Positions 10,413 through 24,400 of a stretch of 64,000 nucleotides of DNA are shown in pieces; within the stretch, counting starts at the first letter, position 1; each line of letters opens with the position of its first letter. The stretch covers positions 62,001 through 126,000 of the forward strand of contig JBBELK010000571.1 of assembly GCA_037783545.1 (NCBI GenBank), in the 5' to 3' direction. The notes beneath the pieces were generated by a model. The model searched no databases. It was not told the DNA's origin and saw only the letters and a list, made by a program, of their open reading frames with translations. Both the position numbers and the translations under genes were made by a program. The stretch comes from Henricia sp. BOLD:AAB3569. Lineage: Eukaryota; Echinodermata; Asteroidea; Spinulosida; Echinasteridae.

Positions 10413-13400
10413 CTGCAAATTTGAAGAAAAAAACAAAAAAATTTAAGCAGGAAGTACAGCAACTGAGTTAAAGGAAGAGGAAACACTTGCAGAAAGTTGC
10501 ATAATTCTCCAGTGGATCGCAAAGTTTGTTTTAAAGATAGTATACATGATTGGTAAACTGTTACAAATAGTTTTATCCCCCTGTGTGATTGAAGATATGC
10601 CTGATTAAAACCAACCTGTGCATATAATATTAATATTTTCAGAGGGAGGAGAGGGCAATGCTGTGCTGCTAATTGGCAAGTAAAATGAAAGAAGCAAATG
10701 GAAGCAATTTAGGGGTTAATAGCAGAATTACTACAAGCCACGTTACAACATTTAGCTGTCGACCTACGTGTACCGTACTTAAAACGGTACCTGTAAATAC
10801 TATACAATATTAGTTATCCCACGAGTGCGAGTGAAATACGGCATAATAGTGCGTCTGCGTCCTATATACCACGAGGCAGAGTAGTATATGAGACAGATGC
10901 ACTACATTATGCTGTATAGACCTTTATCACAGTGCGGTCATCTTCCCTTTTCCCCTATTAAAATGAACGTAACGAAAGCGAGGCTTGCCGAAATAAAATA
11001 GTTTGGCCCCGTGTTGAAAATGTTCATTGTGTGCATCACAATGGCATGCGCGCGGTGCGATCAAGAAAATGCGCAGCGCGGACAGTGATTCTCTAAAAAA
11101 AACAACGGAAGACTGCACGCGCTATCGCGCAGACACGCACACGCACTGATCATGCCCGACACGTACACGTACTATGCAGTGGGGAACAAGACAAAGATGG
11201 AGGCACCGTGATAAAGGTCTATTCCACGAGCGCAATAAAGAATTTATTTTCAAGCAAATAACGCACAAACGTTAAACGCGCACGCTTGGGCGAGAAGCGC
11301 ATGCAGAGAATCACGCGCATAACAAGCCGCATCGGACGCACATGCATCATGCTTGAATTCGCAGTCATGTAGTAAGCATCTCTGAATTATTCCTTGTAGA
11401 GGACGCAGTGCGTTCGAAGTACCAGGGCACATTACGCAGAGTGCGACATAAAAATCGGAAGGGATACATTGTGAAATTTCACACTGCTGTTGGCATAGAT
11501 CTACCAATCAGAAACACATACCGATAAGTAATGTACATACAGACATATTGTAAAATGAGCAGATTAGTAACAAACGGCAAATTTGATTAAAATCACACTT
11601 ATGGGTCATTCTTTAAAGTGGGATGGTCCAAAATAAAGCATGTGAAATGTCTTTTTTTTCATGCAACATGAGTAAATAAAAAATAGGAGTTCTGCATGTC
11701 TACACATATTTGGCATACTATGTAGCAGTCTCACATTTACTATCACTACATGTACTTGCAAAACACTAAAAAGGATGGAATTTTAGGTGGGTTTACAATT
11801 TTATTTGAAATTGACAATCTGAACATCAGTATTAAAGGCCCACTGTATTATAGACAGCCGAAGTATGGCGTGGGTTGCCATGGCAATAGGATCTAAACTA
11901 TCATGGCCGTCGGGAAAAGTACTATTGCAAAGCACAGGGACACGGTCCAGTGATTTTTAGTTTAGATCCAATTGCCTAGGCAACCAACAAAAGATGACGT
12001 ATTTACTTCGGCAGTCTAATTGCAATGACCCCAAAAGTTAATCAACAAGTTGACAGGGAAAACCTTACTCAAAGTAATAGCAACTATCCAATGAAATGTT
12101 TGCGCCCGAGATGATATAATTTTACCAAAAAATAGTCCATGAAGATGAAACTATTTAGATCGTTTGCAAACGATTTGCTTCTCATATGGGCGGTCCGAAA
12201 TGGGCACTGTGTACTGCGTGTGAATATTTGAAACACCCAGCCAAGACCCGTAAAACGCAAATGGATTTTCATGTTTTTGGAAAACGTGTTACATTTGACA
12301 GAGCTGAAATTTCTTCGGATGAGTTTGTTTATTCCCAGAATTGCTCAAAAACAGATAATCTATAGGGCCGTTACTAATTTACAGTGGGACACTCACAATG
12401 CTGATGCATAGAAAATACGGTCTACATGTATTCGATACGGTCTATTATGCAAATGTTACACGCTTCCAAATTGTGGAAATGTCCGCCTCCTCATGGAATT
12501 GCTCTTACAGTGCATAATTCACTCAGTGCGTTTTACGTGAAAGGAATAAAGAAACAAAACTCTGAGAAATGGTGAGAAAACGGTGCTGGTGATTGGTAGA
12601 AAAATCGGTCTATAGTTGCAACAGCATGCATGCATGACACACACAGACTCACCGCCTACTGTCACCAAACCTGTACAATTTATCATGCTCTGCATACAAC
12701 TGCTGTATCATCTGCAAAGGGACCAAGACCAAAACAGAAGGGATGGGGGATGACGATGGACCAAATGGTACACAAATATAACAGTAAAATACCACTTGCA
12801 CAATTACGAAATGATCTGGATACACAATCACAAGGGGTTAACTGGAAGGGACAAAAATTAAAGCCGCTAAACACCACTTCCATGAAAAATGTGATAACTT
12901 TATCAATTGAAAGCTGTCAGTGCCTAATATACGATAATCAATAGTTTCTGCTTCAAAACCCGCTAAATCCCACATTAAAGCTATCAAGAAACTCATTTTG
13001 TTTTGCAAAAACCGTTAAAAGCCAACTGCCTTTTTCCGTAAAAGCCGCTATGTCCACACAAGGCCCCAGATCAGGCCCCGAGATTTGGTCTCGTGTCGGC
13101 GGAGGGTCAAACGCCGAGCTCGGGATCAGTTTGTGGTTAGATAAGCATTTAATCTTTACCACATCCACTCCGCAGCCGCTGCAGGGGAAAAGCGCGCGAA
13201 ATTCAAGCGGACTTGCACACTAGCATAGTACAATGTACACTGTATGTACATGCACAGAACGTGACGTTTGACTGCAACTTTTGGCGCCGCGTCGCAAGAT
13301 TAACTACAGCAGCACTCAGAATCATGGTGGTTAACACCGACGCATTCTTATCAGGGGATCAATCTTGATCCCGAGCTCTGGACCAGTGTGAACATGGTCA

Positions 13401-15429
13401 TAGAACGCAAAACCATAGCACAGCAAACATGTTGATGTTCAAAATAATGTTCACAGCATATGCTACTGTCAACATAATCCCATATTTTTTTTCTCCACCA
13501 ATTTGAGGCAGGATGGCTTACTAGTTGTAAATTTCATTATAACATCATGCAAAAATTGTTAACACCGACATCTACTTCTACATATAACAAAATTAAACAA
13601 AAAGCATGCTTGCGCCTCTAAATAAATTAACAAACAAAAGCAAAACAAAATCAGGGTGGCGTAGCAGTATTTTCCTTGCCTTTGGAGTAAATGCCTCGCT
13701 CTTCACCTTTGTGGCCCTGGTTCGAATCCAGTCAAGGTGTGTGGATTAAGTTTCACTCTGCTGGATCCTATGGAGTTCTTCAACAACTAAAACTCAGCAT
13801 TTTTTGGGTCGTCTTTTCACAGGTTTCTTTAAGCTTTAATATAAGCTATAATGCCCCGGACGCTTTTGAGGAATCTTTGATTTTAGTAATACATGAAACA
13901 GGAATTAGTAAAACATGAAACAAACAAAAAAAAGATCTTGCATAAAAACCAGAAACTTGTATAGACGAATTAGCCCATCCTGCGCACTTCCGTATTGAAA
14001 CCGAGGCTCTTCGTGTCAAGTCGGTAGTTTGCGTGCGCTACGTGTACAAGTACAATATTGTGCAATGACTAAATGAGCGTTTGTGTACGTGTTTTTCTGC
14101 GTGGCATTTATGTGTAGGAGTGATTGAATATGGTTTTACACCCTAATGGGGTACCCAGAAGAATGGTACCCCACAAGGAACAAAGGCGAACAAAGGTACC
14201 CCACAAGGTAAGACCAGTGTTAAGCCTTTGGGAAGAGTTTGGACAAAGGAAACAATAGAGAACAAAGGGAAGTGCAAGAGGGTAACAAAAGAGGTACCCC
14301 ATAAGGGTGTAAAAACACGGTTGTGTGTGCATGCATGTGGGTCTGTCCACAGTAATGGGGTACATTTCCGTAACATTCAAGATCTTAGGTACCAGTTCAC
14401 TTCAAATGTCTTAATTTTATCTTTAAATTATCAAGCTAAACTGAGGAAATAACTTTTTTACCAAGGAGTAAGACAAATAGTCCTACAACATACATTTGTG
14501 AAAACCTCGTGCACAAATTTTCCTATTACGCATGTAACAAAGACGGAAAAAAATGTCACAAAATTGTCTGTCCACGTTACATGCGTAATAGGAAAATTTG
14601 TACACTTGCTTTTCAAAAATGTATGTTGTGGCAATTTCTTACCTTTTTGGGCAAAAGTTATCTCCTGAGAACAAAACAAGGACATTTCTTTAATTCTGAG
14701 ATAGACTAAAGACATCTGAAAGGAATTATTGACTTATTTTTCAAATGTACCCCATTACTGTGGACAGACCCATATGTATACATTAGTTCACTTCAGTTGC
14801 CTAACACAAAGAGCTGATCATTATCAAACACGGAAGTGCGCAGATAGACAAGTCTCAAATTAGTTAATTTGGGATTCGTCTATAATTTTACATTTGCATA
14901 AAAAGGCAAAGACAGACACTGCAAAGCAAACGTAAATGAAAGTGGGAGACACTGAGCGAGAGACAAGCTGGAACTTACTGGTGTAGGTCGTGAGTGGAAT
15001 TTCAGTGAGGTTGGCAACGTGTAGTCACCCACGTTATGCCCTGTGCTATATGTATACTCTTTGTTAATCCTAGTCGTGCTGAACACAAGAGTTGGTGGAA
15101 GATAAATGAGGAAGATTCTGGGTTGTGTTACTGGGTTAACATGCAATGGGGGTTTGTCTTGACATGTTACATTGTAGCAGGCAGGGTTACCACACAAATC
15201 TGAATGCAAAATCTCAAGACTTTTCCATGACTTTCCAGGATAAATAAAGGAGTTTCCACAACTTATTGATATAGTTTTTATATTAAGCGAGTCTTGTTTT
15301 TCAAACAGTGTTGTAAAGACTCGGACTTGAGACTCCGGACTCGAGTCGACTCAAGTCCCGATTTGACTTGACTTGAGATTAGAACTAAGAAGGCAGTATT
15401 TGACTTGACACTCGTGCAGAGGGAGCCTC

Positions 15430-15461
<32 letters not shown>

Positions 15462-18400
15462 CGGGGGCGGGGGGGGCGGGGGGGGGGGGCGGGGGCGGGG
15501 GGCGGGGGCGGGGGCGGGGGGGGCGGGGGCGGGGGGGGGGGGGGGGGGGGGGGGTGTAGTTAAACACTACAGAAACTCAAGACTGAGCTTTGTTTGAATA
15601 TGGAGCATTGGCCAGAACAACAAAAATACCATACACAAATGCAAGTTTCAGCATTTAGACTCAATTTTGAAATTAGCCTGAACAAATTTACTGTTGTGAC
15701 TACATGTATTTAATTTGACTTGACCAACATGCCTGACTTGACTTGACTTGACTTGGAACTCAAAGGCAGTTTGACTTGACTTTGGACTCGAGCAGATAGA
15801 GACTCATTACAACCCTGTCTCAGTGGCTAGTTGACACTTTTGGACTAACTCGCGAAACCCGTTTGAATTTCAAATGTACCTCATTATCGTAGAAAGACAT
15901 CCTAAATGTTGGCTAAATAAATCTGTCAAGTGGCAAAATGTTAGGGAATAGGACAGATGGCCTTCACCACATTGATCTTTGTTTGACAAGTTATCCCCCA
16001 CCATATGGCAACTTTAAGCCTTTTGCACACAAGAGCTATCTAAATACAAAGTCATTCATGGCCATTTGCTCTATACAGCTCGCCGTATGCAGTCAATGTT
16101 TGCTGCGTTTTCTGCCACGTGAGGCCATGTGACAAAAATCTGTCCCGTTTGATTTTTTGTACCGCTTTGCAAGGAAAAACATTCACTGAGCTACATGTAC
16201 GTGCCGAGCCAAACTGAATGTACTTGCCAATGACAAAAACAACCTGTTCAGGTAATTTTAGGAAGGCGACCCCACCGAAAAACCACCGTCTTGATGTCAC
16301 ATAAATAGGGAATGTCTTTTCAGTGGCTAGTTACATTCATTATGAATGTTTTTTTTTTTTAGTTTTAGGGATAATGACCCAGGGACCGCCGGGGTGAATT
16401 AATTCGATACAAATGTGGACGCAGTCAAGAACAACTTGGCTCCACCGGGATTCGAACCGCAGACCTTCTGCTTGACATGCAGACACCCTACCAATTACAT
16501 TTATGTTGGCTCAGCATGTAAGCTCATGTGGCCCCCAGCGAGTTTGCCTCATGCAAGTGCTCATGCAAGGCAAGAAAAATCAAACAGGACAGATATTTTG
16601 CTTTAAACGGCAAATATTGACCACTCATGGAGAGCTACGTGCTGAGCGAACGGATACTAATGACTTTTTGTTCAGCAGATAGCTTGTGTGTGCGACAGGC
16701 TTTATGAGCAGTTGAAATTGAACGGGCTGTGAATAAAGCATTTTGCATGGCTCCAACTGGAATGATTGCATAGTAATAAGATGCAATGAACATGACCTCG
16801 CATGTGCAAGATAACAATTAAAACTCATTTAAAAGAATAGAAAAATAAATTTAAGTTCTTCCAAGAAGATACAGGTTCATGTACATGTTCATGTTCATTA
16901 CATGTACTATTTGTTACCCTGTTGGGACATTAGTTATCTCCTAAGAACAGCTTAGTTATTTCTTAAATTTTGAGACATGATCAAAGCATTTGTACAACAA
17001 ATTTCTTCGTTGCCAAGTGTACCCCTTCACCATGTAAAGACCAAATCACCAAGCTACCTTTTGAGGGGTGAGCTGGCAGCCGCAGAGTGCCTGGTACTGC
17101 GCCGTGGGGCTGCACTGTGACAGGCTGCTGACGCTACCTTGGTGGCTTTCAGTGGTGACGTTGTGATGGGACTTGATGATGATGCCGCCAATCTGTCGTT
17201 TAAAAAAAAACTAAAAGTGTTATAAAACTTGGTGGGGGTGGGGGGTGGGGAAGGGGCAGGGGTAAAATCCTGTATCGTTAGCACTTGGAGCTCAGATTTT
17301 CCATAAAATATATTTCGTTCTAACCTGACAATCATATAAAATACCTCTCTAAAATATTATCCATGGGAAGAAAACTAAAAATTTGCAATCTTTACAGGCC
17401 GAGAGGGGCCACGGAAAATTTCCGCTCAGTCACGGCAGTTTTACAGGGCTATATTATAGTCCAGTGTGAACAGTTTCGCCTTGTAAAAATAACATGACCC
17501 TGCAGTAAATACTGGACTTGGGCAGGGAAACTTTACAGCGGGGTCGTGTTAACTTTCGGCATGAGCACTGGAAACAAATAACAAATGGGAATGCGTGGAA
17601 AGATAACACGGAGGAATGTTACTGCAAGGTCACAGTAACTTTCTGCAAGGTAGCGGGAAAAAGTCCAACAAATTTGTGGCACGAAATTCACCGCACTCCA
17701 TACCTTGCAGTTTTAGGGCAGTCAGATGCTACGATCCCAGAGGGTGCAGGCTCATTGGTGTACATACGTACATACAACACACTTACGTACGAACACGCGT
17801 GATTCGGCTAGTACACACAGTGCAGGAAATGAATACTGTTCGCTGTCAAGCGTGCCTATGGTATGGAGCGCGGTGAATCTCGTGCCACGAATTTGTTCAT
17901 CGCGCATTGACGAGCCTGTGCCTTGTGCCATCTGTTCTCTATTTGTGACCATGCAAATTGTGTGCATATTCACATGTCTACCAACTCATCTGTGCAACAC
18001 ATGCAGTGCCGAATTGTCAACTGTCAGACTAATTTTGCACAAAACCCCCAGAAAAGCAATAAATTCTTCTGTATTTCCAACTAATTTTCCCATGAACTGG
18101 CAGTCAAGCGATTGTTATTTTTTCACAAAATAAGGAAATTATGTATTTAGTATTGAGGCCCATTAAAATAAATGCAAAAATTTAATGGACTTCCGGACAG
18201 TACACGTAGCTGCATATGGCCTGGAATTTTTGGGTACCGCCTGGATTTTGTATTAATGATCCGGGATCAGCCTCTGATTTCAGCCTCTGAACTACTGGTA
18301 GTCGCAAAAACTTGTCTCAGACTGCACGATAGACTCGTTTAGTGAGAACGGGTCACATATGTCTGCTGGTTGAGTTTACAATAAAAAGTTATAATTTAAA

Positions 18401-21400
18401 GGAGCATGTTCAGATCACATTTTCCACCAAAAACGAGGGGGTCAAAAATGCAATCTGTTTATTGTTACAACCAATTACATTGCAGTGTCCAGAAACATGT
18501 ATAATGACCAGTGTCATATCTCATCATTTTTGTAATTTCTTCCTCACTTTTGTCATTTTAGTAAGCAGACACCCAGGCCTTGTGGGTCATGATTGCAAAT
18601 CAAATCAAAATGCTATATCACCTCAGAAGCATCTATCGAACGTCTTCCACATTTTCATGCATATAACTTTAAAAAATCACAGCAAAGTCTCTGCAGGCCT
18701 TTTTACTACAAACCAAGGCTGTCCGTGCAAAACCAAAATCTAATTGTAGGTGTATTTGTTGCACTTCACTTGTGACCATGCACTCAAAACTGTGGGTTAA
18801 TGGTTATGCTCAGACAGTGTTTTCAAATCGGTTTCGATTTTTTGGCTGAAATGGTTTATTTAGCAATACATGTGTTAAACATTTTGTCCGGGCGCGCTGA
18901 GCAGCGCCCTCATGCGGCAAATCAGTGTTCGCCGCGTGAGGGCGCTGTCCTAAACAAATGCATGCAACTGCCATGGCAGTAATTGACGACAGATTGGTTC
19001 GCCGATGCAATCGATATTATTTTGTCCTGGCGGCACACCCGGACAAAACCGGTAGTGGAGAATACTGCATGTAAGAGTTCATCTCGCTGCTTAAATGTGA
19101 ATTTAAACATGTGAATGTTATTGTGAATGTTATTGTGTCCAGTCTCAATGAGAAATTAACTTGACTTGGGACTTGAAGACCATTTGACTTGACTCGAGAC
19201 TTGAGCAGAGAGAGACTCGTTCCAACCCTAAACTAAAAGACATTCATGAAGAGATTTACAGAAAATTAATTTTACAAACGACTGCCGAATGAGTTTTAAC
19301 GAACACAATGTCTGAACACAAGCCAATAGCCAACCGATCAAACAAGCACTGCAGATGAGTACAAATTGTCTTCTTACTTTCTGCTAGATGCCCTAGCCCT
19401 AGTTGGGATTAATCCAAAGAAAAGATGAGGGGTCAGAGGCAAAAGATTGATAATAAACGGTTATGATGATGTTTACATTTAACGATTACATGATTGAAAA
19501 ATTAATTTAAAAAAAAAAACAGGAACAGCAGCATTACATAACTAAAGAATAATGTTGATAAACTGCCTTGTAGAAATTTCAGCCACATAGATGCAGTAAT
19601 ACTTCAGAAAACCTGAAAAATCCATGCATAGTTTTCAAATGGTAAAAAAAACATTCTGCACACAATTTTTAAAAAAAGGCACCTTCAGTTGGCAATTTCT
19701 CCCACAAAGGTAAAAAAAATCATGTGGTGTTTGTTATCATTGCTATGAAGACTTTTAGTCCTTTTTTCTTGTCAACTCGTGAAGTAAAATTTTGAGTCAT
19801 TGCAAATGATGTATTGGGCCTTAAAGACCCATCGTATCAGTTGTACGGGTATCTGAAAAAAAAAACATTCATATTAAACTACCCTGAAGAAATTACAGCT
19901 CCATAGATACATGTACAATAGTGTTTCAGAATATTGTTAGAATCCATGCATAATGTTTTAGTTAAATACATGTACATGTATCACTATGTGACATGTAAAC
20001 TGTAACATGCAAGTTAATGCTAAATAAACGAGTGCATGCCGTTTTTTAAACCACATTCAGTAATTTCAAGCCTAGCGTACATCAACCTTGCAACTGGAAG
20101 CAACTCAACTAATCATATGCTGTCAATGTGTGCATAGCGTGCTTATCGACAACAACTGATCAACTACCGGCAACTTGGAGCATACAGCCATGTCTACATT
20201 CCTAGAGCGCGCAAAACGACACGGCAACTCGGTAAAGTAGAGCCTACCGGTACTTTACACCGACCTTGCAACTGGAAGCAACTCTTTTGTCCACTCAAAG
20301 TAAATAGCCAAATCACAGCACAAAACCATTACATCCCCCCACCCCCCCAAAAGAAAAATAAAAAAAAAAATAAAATTAAATAAAATTAATACATTTGTAA
20401 ATTTAAATAAATCAAAATACAGCTCTGTTCTATGAACAAAATGATGAACATCACTGGGACTTGAAAAGGCTGTTTCAAGTCATAACATAAATTTAAAAAT
20501 AAATTGAACAGAAATGTTAATTTATAAAAAACAAAATTGTTAATTTATACATGTATACATGCACATGTAGCACACGCTGACTCGATTCAACACACAGATC
20601 ATGGCATCAACAGAATGCACAAGGGTCAGTCCACATATATTTAACCAAAGTCCAAAAATATTTCACTGCCATCTTCTCAAATCTTGCTTAAAAAAAGTAT
20701 CTTGTATGCATACATGTACACAAGCTTGACAAGACATCATTGACCTTTATCACGGTGCGTTCATCTTTGTCTTGTTTTCCATAGTACGATCAGTGCGTCT
20801 GCGCGACGGCGTGAGTAATCTTCCGTTGTTGTTTTGAAAGAATCACTGTCTGCACTGCGCTTGTACCATTGTTATGCACACAAAGAACAATTTCAACAAG
20901 CGGCTAAACTGTTTTTCCTGCAAGCGCCGCTTTGGTTACGTTTGTTTTAATAAGGGGAAAGGGAAGATGGCCGCACCGTGATAAAGGTCAATAGAAGAGT
21001 GGTACATTCTCGTTCGAACAGACTCGTAGTTTCTACTGACTAAATTCTACGATAGCAGATTATGTTTTGCAACCAAACAAACTGAAATCATGACATCACA
21101 TTTGCTCAGCAAAATTTAATTACCTCAAAAAGTTTCGGAGTGCTTGGTTGCTATGCATAGTAAAAAAAGAATGGGAAAACATAATACAAAACATTACACC
21201 TTGCAATGAGGCAATGTACAGGACGTCTGCAGGAGGCCGTGGGTTCTAGTCCCGCCCGAGCACGCTATGAGATTTTAGCGTGTCCTCGGGAAACGCACTT
21301 AGTATACAGTGTATACCTCGTCGTGAATGGGCAAAGTTACTTCCACTTAACATTGTTTGGACCGACGCAATAATTCCCTACTTCATACATGTACTCCTTT

Positions 21401-24400
21401 CAAACTGATTTCTACTTCTTAACAATAGAAAGTTATCTTCATGAATAGTTACACTACATGTATGCCGATTGTCGGTCCCGATTCCCGCCCAATTGTCAGT
21501 TTTTGGTGGATCGCCGAGGATCGCACGATCCAGCGCCCCGAATGCTGTCGGGCCGAAAGCAGCTTGAAAGCACCGCAACATTATTTAACGACACGGCAAT
21601 GTAGGTTCAATGATTCTGACACGTATCCTTCCTGATCGTGATCCCGATCCCTCAAGTACTCTTATAGACTCTTGCAGGATTCTTGCACTATAACGGCACT
21701 TTACTCCTGATACCCCCCTCGAATGTTCTTAGACCCTCCATGACACTCCTGATACTACGATTCCCGGCGATAAATTTGGCCCGACTGCTTTCACCTTCAC
21801 TCCCCCCCAACCCTGGTCTCCTCTCCAATCTTTCTTTGGCATGTCTTCACTAGTTCACGTCATAACTTGCTGAGAATCCTTTTTTAGATTCCACAACGAG
21901 GTTCTGAGATACGTGCCACATACGTGGAAGAATCGGGGGGTTGAGGGGAGGAGAAATACGTAGCAGATATATGGGATATGTGGAGGATTCAGGGTTGACC
22001 ACGTAAAACCCCGACGTTTGGGGAGAATCGTGGCGATATGTGGCAGAATCGGGGCAGATACATGGCAAGTACGGGGCAGATACCATCCGTACGGCAACAA
22101 TTGGAGATTCTCTCCTATATTTGTCTTAACAAATCCAACACGAATCAAACCCAGGTTTAACTCGGGTTGGGAGAAAAATCAAGTCAGGATTTAAACCCGA
22201 GTTATCTGGCAAAATAGGCAGATGTCCTACCAGTGATATTACTGACAACAGTTTAGAGATTTGTAATGCTATATGTACTGTCATTATCCTTACAGAACGC
22301 AGTGTTAAACAGCTGAGGAAAGAGGGAACAGCGAAGGGTGGGCTTGGTTACAAATGGGGTGTATGAACGTGAAATCTCACCTGTGGGGTTGTGATGTAGA
22401 CCTGGTGTGCAATTTGGGGTCGTCCAACCTGCAATGGAAGACAATGACAAACTTTCAGTGCGTGTTCTGCGCGATCATGTGCGGGTTTCTGTATTCAAAT
22501 AGTATTCAAATAATTACAAAAATAATAATAATAATAATAGACAGTTCTTATATAGCGCATTACAGATCCGACGGATCTCTCAATGCGCTTTCTGCATTAT
22601 TTCCCCTGGTCATTGGGCTCAGTAGTATCATTCCTTAATCCTTCTCAGCTCCCTGGGGAGTATACAGTCCCGTGCAGCTTATGCGCACAGGGACTAATCA
22701 AACACATTAGCTTTCTCTACCCTCACAGGTACCCATTTCCTCCTGGGTGGAGAGAGGCAATTCATGGCAAAGTGCCTTGCCCAAGAGCACACGCACCATG
22801 GACAAGCCGGGATGGGATTCGAACCCACGACCTGTGGAATGACCATAGTCTTGGATTTAACACGCTACACCGCTCGGCCATAGTGCTACAATAGGGTCTG
22901 CGATTGCCAAAAGAGTCAAAACAAATTAGAGCAGTCGCCAAAAAAACTAAGTCCAAACAAAAGAGGAACAATAGGACGTCCGCGGTAGGAGTACGGGTAC
23001 ACGACTGTGTGGATGTGTATTATAAAAACTAACCTGTGTGTGTAAGTCAGCTCAGTACCTCGTCTGTGTACCGAGAAAACAAATGCAAAACTGTGTCTAT
23101 GCTTTCGAGAAATTGTGCAAAGCCACGGTCCTACTTTGGCTGGTACAGTGTTTATACTGCACGAACAACGGAGTCATAAAATATTACAGTAGTTTAGGGA
23201 TTTAGTTTCTTTCCCATGACAGTGCTCTTGTCAAACAAAGGTTTTCCAATCCTCTTGCCACAGGGCCTCTTTAACCGCACTCCTCTATACGCACAACCGA
23301 GCCCCTGTTGAAATTCTCTCTCTTTCGTTGTGACGGCAGCAACAGAAAGTTTGTCGCCACTCTGGAACAATCAGAACGCTTGTAACATGGGGCATTCGGG
23401 GACAAAATTCACTACACGTGCACAGACTGTAAACATGTAAATGTCCGTGCTTGGCGAATGGCTGCTATTTCAATCCTACAGAGGCATTCCGTTCCATTCC
23501 GCTTGGCATTTTGCATCCCTTTTATTAATTTAAAAAACTGCGGAGTAAATAAAAATGTCGCCGGTATTTCGGTAGGAAGGGATAGTCATAAAAGAACAAA
23601 AACTCAATTCAATTTCGAGAAAAATATAGAAATTGTTTCTTTTCAGCATAGCGTGACCAATTTGATGAAACGGCGCTTAGCAGAGTGGAAATACTCCGAG
23701 TGATGGGTTTTCCATTCAAATGGTTCACTAAAATTTTGGACATTGCAAATCCTGTATATGGCTTAACTGACATTTGTGTCATTTTGTAGACATGTGTCAA
23801 AGCTGATGTAAGCAATGCACTCCCCCGTTGCCGATATCCCTTGCCCTGTCCCCTGGTCCACTCCTTCCCCTGCCCCCCAACCCGCAAACCCCTCAAGCCC
23901 ACAACATACTTCAAGGCTCCTGTCGTCGCCGACCGCGCTTTCCTCGAGCTCTTTAGCTGCCTGAGTTTGTCTCCTTGCGTCAGAGGTGCCGAGCTGTGGG
24001 ACTTGGATCGAAGTGAATAAGGCTCTTCATGTTTGCCCTTCAATAGAAACAAAATTTGACAAAATATCATTAAGGACAGATTACACGATTGGAAATTTTT
24101 TTTAAACGGGAACAGCATAAAAAAAAACAAAATGTTTGGCAACAATTTTTTTTTTAAATAAAGCACCTTCAGTTGGCAATTTCTCCCACAAAGGTACCAT
24201 TTTACACGAAAAAAAAAAAAAATCTGTTTTTGTCAAATTTTTCTTGTTGAAGGCACAGGCTCGTCAGCAATGCCTGCGCGCCAAATTCGTGCAACAAAAT
24301 ACGCAGCTCCGTGCCTTTGCTACACAAAGCTGCGTATTTCGTGGCACGAATTTGGCGCGCGCCAACTCATGAAGGAAAATTTTTGATCACTGCAAATGAT

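Noticed and set aside
15385-15567. Proline-rich 60-aa frame
   Set aside because: Complement of a poly-G/C tract.
23609-24166. 185-aa - strand frame
   Set aside because: Only 23910-24037 is real (CDC14 exon 11); the rest runs into intron and family C repeat sequence.
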